NCBI RefSeq assembly: GCF_001429765.1
Contig: NZ_LMJB01000007.1
Coordinates: 476,015 to 540,014 of the forward strand
DNA length: 64,000 bases
Source of the DNA: Flavobacterium sp. Root901
GTDB taxonomy: Bacteria; Bacteroidota; Bacteroidia; Flavobacteriales; Flavobacteriaceae
Reading direction: 5' to 3'
A program made the translations under genes and the position numbers. The first letter of the stretch is position 1; every line of letters begins with the position of its first letter. The notes under the pieces are model-generated. The model ran no database searches. It saw only the letters and a list, made by a program, of their open reading frames with translations, and was not told the origin of the DNA. Of this stretch, positions 60,142 through 64,000 are shown one piece after another.

Positions 60142-62556
60142 CTATGGAATTACATAACTGGAATTGATGTTTTCCTGAGCATATTTAATCGCCCAAGCCA
60201 TTGCATTAGCATAAAAAATACTGTTTTGAACTGAAATCCCTCCATTATAAGGTTTCGGTACGGGCAGACCAGTTGAAGTAACTTTTGAAGGATAATAGTA
60301 CGTTCCTGCATCTGTAGAATTTCCCCCGATCCATCCTGAATCACCGATAAACATAAATCCCAAAGTAGAGTGTTTAAAGGACCATACTCGTGTTGCATCT
60401 CCTTGCTGGGTAACCAACGCTTTAGCATTTGCCGGCAGATTTGTAGCAAAATGCGCATTGGTATAGTCAGTCCCTGTATAAAGTCCCTTAATAGAGCCAA
60501 ACGGTCCCTCTAAAATAGGATCGGAAACATTTAGAATCGGATTTGTGTATGTTGCTCCTGCTGCGGTAAATGCAATGGAAGAGGTACCGAAAATTGCATT
60601 GCTTAAATTAGCTTCTTCAGCTGTCTGGCTTTTTTGAGAATAAATCAGTACGCCTTTTTTATTTTTAACAAAATCATTTAAAACTGCAATGGTCGCTGCA
60701 TCAAGATAATAATTGTAACCAGCAACAATAATATCAATATTATTACTGTTTATTAAATTTTTTAGTGTAGTACCAAAACCATAAGCTCCATCAATTAATG
60801 TGATACCTTGTACCTGCAATGTTCCTGTTGGTCCAAAATTAGCTGTTGAATTTAGTATCGCTTTTGCAACATCTCCGGTTCCGGCAGAAGCGGGCTGGTA
60901 AATACCTCCTCCCAGTCCTAATACTTTCATAGTACGAAATACATAATTTACAATTTTACTGCAAGATGTGCTTCCATTGGTACTGTTGGCAGAAATTGCA
61001 TAGGAAAAATTCCCGCCCGAAATAGGAGTACCGGTCGCCTCTAAAACAACATTTTGTGCTCCGGTAGATGAAAATGTACCTGTTTTTGAAAAGCTGACAC
61101 CATTTACTGTATTTGTTGTAATAGAATAGTTTCCTACATAAGTTACATTTACGGGAATGGTCATAGTATTGGCGGCAGTCATGGCAATACCAGGCGCATA
61201 ACTTCCACTGGTAGTAATGCCTGAGCAATTTGTAGTATACGTTACAGGCTGCGATGCTACAGCAATATTTAACGAACAATTTGATGCTGCTCCCGGAGTT
61301 CCCGTTAATGTCAAAGCAGTTGTCCCGGGAACCGCAGGAGTCCCTGATCCGGTCAAAATTATATTTCGAGGACCAAGAGTATTTAAAGTAACTAATCCCG
61401 AGGAATAAGAAATACCATTAACTATATTAGTACTTAAAGTAGTTTGCCCGGTCGCTGTAACATTAACAGGCAAAGTAATAGTATTGCCGGAATTTAATGC
61501 CACATCCTGCATATAGTTTCCGTTTACCACTGCTGTTGAACAATCGATTGTATACCCTACGGGAGCAACAGTAACAGTAACTGGCGAGCACGTTCCCAGG
61601 GAGACAGCATTAGATGAAATAGTAAAATTGTTTGTTCCAGATAAGACTGGTGTTCCGGTACCAAAAAGTTCAACTGTCTGAGGTGCCGTGCCTGTAAATG
61701 TACCTGTTCCTTTAAAAGAATATCCATTCAAGGTATTGGTATTAATACTCCAAAAAGCATTTGGACCGTTTGTATCAGCTGGATCAACCTGCAAAGTAAT
61801 TTTATTAGATGATGTTAATGGTACACCGGCGAAATAATCTCCTAATATATTTTTACTTGCGCAATCTAGTGTATAATCTACATGTGATTCTTCCACCCAG
61901 ATATTTGTTGAACAGACAGTACCCTGTCCTAAATTAATATTAAAGGTATCTCCTGGGTCACCGGGATTTCCTGGATATCCCCTATTAGGAGTACCAACAC
62001 CTTTTAAATACAAAACATAATTCCCTGGGGTTGGAAAGCTGCCGTTGTCTACAAAATAATATCCGCTTCCAATTGATACTGCAGAAATTGAATACGTTCC
62101 TCTTTGAGTAACTGTAACGGGAATTGTCATAAAATTAGACTGTGCGAGTGCGACTCCTTGCTTAAAAGTCCCGGACGTCTCTATTTTAGAACATCCGCCT
62201 GCTGCTATATTATATGCTGCTGGAGGAAGTGTCCCGCAAAGACTAAACCATAACTGATTAATACCGTTCCAAAAATCGAAACACTCTGTTGTTGTATTAA
62301 ATATTAGAAGCCCCGGGGTCAAGTTAGCCAAAGGAATGGCATCTCTCTGTGCCGTAGTCAATCGCGGCATAAGCATGCCTTTATTGTTGCTTTCTAATTC
62401 AAGAATAGCTCCCGACATTGCTTTTTGTGGACTGGTACTTACAGTACCATCTTTTATTTTTGTATTTTCTATTTGCGCAGAAAGAGTAAAGAAACTAAAA
62501 AAACTGATGAGCATCATTAAAACATTTACTTGTTTTTTATTTAATTTTATTTTCAT
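60142..62556 (-). CDS. Large secreted protein with four Ig-like repeats
   Basis: 804 aa, signal peptide (LMMLISFFSFFTLSAQ). N-terminal module ILELESNNKGMLMPRLTTAQ. Then four related units of about 90-100 residues with a C..(I/N)..G.Y..GV.L...NT.TIPVNVT...Y.I..NTVNG.SFS pattern (clearest at VTYTTNCSGITTSGSYAPGI). The last 230 residues (MKVLGLGGGIYQPASAGTGD onward) look like an alpha/beta ThuA- or flavodoxin-like fold. No CTD. Gap of 57 nt to the type B CTD gene, so same operon. Function unknown, probably surface. Confidence 0.72.
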   Translation of the reverse strand: MKIKLNKKQVNVLMMLISFFSFFTLSAQIENTKIKDGTVSTSPQKAMSGAILELESNNKGMLMPRLTTAQRDAIPLANLTPGLLIFNTTTECFDFWNGINQLWFSLCGTLPPAAYNIAAGGCSKIETSGTFKQGVALAQSNFMTIPVTVTQRGTYSISAVSIGSGYYFVDNGSFPTPGNYVLYLKGVGTPNRGYPGNPGDPGDTFNINLGQGTVCSTNIWVEESHVDYTLDCASKNILGDYFAGVPLTSSNKITLQVDPADTNGPNAFWSINTNTLNGYSFKGTGTFTGTAPQTVELFGTGTPVLSGTNNFTISSNAVSLGTCSPVTVTVAPVGYTIDCSTAVVNGNYMQDVALNSGNTITLPVNVTATGQTTLSTNIVNGISYSSGLVTLNTLGPRNIILTGSGTPAVPGTTALTLTGTPGAASNCSLNIAVASQPVTYTTNCSGITTSGSYAPGIAMTAANTMTIPVNVTYVGNYSITTNTVNGVSFSKTGTFSSTGAQNVVLEATGTPISGGNFSYAISANSTNGSTSCSKIVNYVFRTMKVLGLGGGIYQPASAGTGDVAKAILNSTANFGPTGTLQVQGITLIDGAYGFGTTLKNLINSNNIDIIVAGYNYYLDAATIAVLNDFVKNKKGVLIYSQKSQTAEEANLSNAIFGTSSIAFTAAGATYTNPILNVSDPILEGPFGSIKGLYTGTDYTNAHFATNLPANAKALVTQQGDATRVWSFKHSTLGFMFIGDSGWIGGNSTDAGTYYYPSKVTSTGLPVPKPYNGGISVQNSIFYANAMAWAIKYAQENINSSYVIP

Positions 62557-62623
62557 AATCTTATAATTTAAGTCTGAATGTGTTGATTCTTGGTATTACT
62601 TTCTGATGAGCTGTAAGATTCAA

Positions 62624-64000
62624 TTAATTATCTATTAATTTTTCTGCAATGAGTCTTTCCAGTTTTTCAATACGAAAATTCATTGCTTCAGCGGCTAATT
62701 TTAATTCACCCAATTCTTTAGTTTTTAATTCAATTTCTTTTCGTTGGTTTTCATTTATTTTATTTTGCTCAATAATATGTAAATAAAGCTCTTCGGTTTT
62801 TTCTAATAATTGAATTGATAACTCAGACATATTGAATGAATACCCATTTTTTGTTTTCTCTAATTCTTTTATTGATGTTATACCGGGAAGATGATTGTAT
62901 TTTTTAATATAATCTTCTATTTCAAACAAAGGTTTAAACTTATAGTCTTCTTTTATGGAAGAAAAGCCTTTAAAATAATCTTCAAATACATAATCTGCAT
63001 AATAGGTATTAACCGTAGAAATCGCTCCATTAACCCTCAGCTTTTCATTTGGAGCAGCAGATGGAGAGTTATACCCAATTCCAACCCATCCATTGGTATA
63101 AATATTTTCTGTGTTTGATGTCGCTCCAACATTAGAACTTGTGCCAAACCATGGTTCTTTTATTAAAGGTTCAATATTAAGCTGGTGAAGTTTTGAATCT
63201 TCATCAATGTAGTCTAAGGTCTTGTCAGTTGTATTTACTTCTAATTTGGTCAATGATTGAGTATCGCCGATTAAATCGACCATGTTAAATTCTGTTGAAA
63301 CTCCTTTTTCATCTTTGTAAATCAATGAATGACTAGCACCGTCATATAGTAATGACGTAAGTGTTTCAGTTCCTTTTACTAATAACGACAAATCAATCGG
63401 GGTTGCTGTATTGGTTTCGTCTACATAGGTCAAAGTATGAATATTAACCAATTGCCCAAAGGGATCTGTATTCTGCGTTACCACATCTTTTAAAGATGTA
63501 ATTGTTTCCTTTATATCTACCGCAACACCTGTTTCATTAGTATAAGCTGCAATGGTATTTCCTGACGTTACAAGTGGCAAAAGCATCGTTGTACTTTCGT
63601 TATTTTTGATAACTGCATCATTTAGGAAACTTCCTCCATCAGAACCTACTGTAATTAAATTACCCGTATTACTACTAACAACCTGAGAAGTAACAGAAGT
63701 GCCGGCTTCATTAGTAAAAGTTATCGATCCGCTGCTTAAATTTTGCGATTGGCTTGTAATTGTCTCATTGGCTTTAATAACTGAATTATCGATAAACCCT
63801 CCACCATCGGCACCTGCCGTTAGTAAATTCCCTGCATCTGCACTCACAACCTGAGATGTAACAGAAGTGCCGGCTTCATTAGTGAAGGTCACAGCTCCTG
63901 TAATTACATTTTGCGACAGAGTTGTAATGGTTTCATTGGATTTTACTATACTGCTGATGTCCACTGTCTGAAGATTCCCCGATGGATCAGTATAACTGAA
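62624..64000 (-). CDS. Secreted adhesin-like repeat protein (partial)
   Basis: The frame is open to the right edge; GTG 63964 is only an internal codon, since FSYTDPSGNLQTVDISS reads through. Visible: tandem units of about 56 residues (SNETITTLSQNVITGAVTFTN, then EAGTSVTSQVVS and GNLLTAGADGG) at 63600-64000. The tail follows, with LRVNGAISTVNTYYADYVFEDY, HLPGITSIKELEKTKNGYSFN and a coiled coil (NENQRKEIELKTKELGELKL). That end is very common on Bacteroidota fibre-like proteins and resembles intramolecular-chaperone ends of phage tail spikes. First visible gene of the SprF-linked operon. Confidence 0.78.
   Translation of the reverse strand, partial: FSYTDPSGNLQTVDISSIVKSNETITTLSQNVITGAVTFTNEAGTSVTSQVVSADAGNLLTAGADGGGFIDNSVIKANETITSQSQNLSSGSITFTNEAGTSVTSQVVSSNTGNLITVGSDGGSFLNDAVIKNNESTTMLLPLVTSGNTIAAYTNETGVAVDIKETITSLKDVVTQNTDPFGQLVNIHTLTYVDETNTATPIDLSLLVKGTETLTSLLYDGASHSLIYKDEKGVSTEFNMVDLIGDTQSLTKLEVNTTDKTLDYIDEDSKLHQLNIEPLIKEPWFGTSSNVGATSNTENIYTNGWVGIGYNSPSAAPNEKLRVNGAISTVNTYYADYVFEDYFKGFSSIKEDYKFKPLFEIEDYIKKYNHLPGITSIKELEKTKNGYSFNMSELSIQLLEKTEELYLHIIEQNKINENQRKEIELKTKELGELKLAAEAMNFRIEKLERLIAEKLIDN
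63600..64000 (-). repeat. Tandem ~168-bp coding repeats
   Basis: GTAACAGAAGTGCCGGCTTC occurs at about 63689 and 63858 with similar flanks, and a third degenerate unit lies to the left. The array continues beyond the window. Confidence 0.7.

Noticed and set aside
1..64000. CRISPR array or phage structural module
   Set aside because: No regularly spaced short repeats with unique spacers, and no capsid, terminase or tail genes; fibre-like proteins here belong to Bacteroidota surface families.

Overview
The window looks like a chromosomal stretch of a Flavobacterium-like member of the Bacteroidota. The evidence is a full fructan SusC/SusD locus with a hybrid two-component sensor, type IX secretion sorting domains (types A and B), a PorP/SprF partner, DUF6443 RHS proteins, Bacteroidota-type mob genes, AT-rich DNA and almost no Shine-Dalgarno sequences. 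No intact tRNA, rRNA or CRISPR array was found.

Layout. (1) 1-4.0 kb: mobilisation operon on the minus strand (mobA-like, relaxase, then a MobC/TraG-type coupling ATPase cut by the left edge), preceded by a 23-bp near-palindrome. (2) 4.0-5.9 kb: a small conserved gene and a MauE-type membrane protein. (3) 5.9-30.8 kb: a segment bounded by the two halves of one IS1-family transposase that share a 33-bp direct repeat. It carries an RHS/DUF5977 surface-protein operon with a small lipoprotein, and a seven-gene fructan utilisation operon with its sensor-regulator. (4) 30.8-34.3 kb: a decayed SH3-like fragment and three small secreted proteins, two of them tandem YD-like paralogs. (5) 34.7-39.1 kb: NhaA, a DUF389 protein, a retropepsin-like protein and an XRE regulator with a membrane tail. 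(6) 39.3-51.3 kb: a visibly GC-richer DNA-repair module (truncated ssb, DUF6965 protein, CheY-like regulator, Y-family polymerase, DnaE2-like polymerase, AlkB, UvrD-like helicase, XseA/XseB) bounded by about 60-bp imperfect direct repeats. (7) 51.6-64 kb: secreted and surface proteins (T9SS type A protein, M60 peptidase, membrane AraC regulator, and a SprF-linked adhesin operon running off the right edge).

How genes work together. In the fructan operon a GH32 lipoprotein and a divergent GH32-like lipoprotein cut fructan, the DUF4960 protein and SusD bind it, SusC imports it, a second hydrolysis releases fructose, a sugar-porter MFS protein takes fructose across the inner membrane and a PfkB kinase phosphorylates it. 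The upstream hybrid sensor has a periplasmic sugar-binding domain and probably reads fructose. The repair genes appear to combine translesion synthesis, alkylation reversal and single-strand processing. At the right end, a SprF-like outer-membrane protein is encoded last in an operon with a type B CTD protein and two large secreted proteins.

The most notable structural signals are the split IS1, a family of about 155-bp dispersed repeats of which two copies frame the fructan locus, and the repeat pair around the GC-richer repair module. Together they suggest a mosaic built from separately acquired modules.
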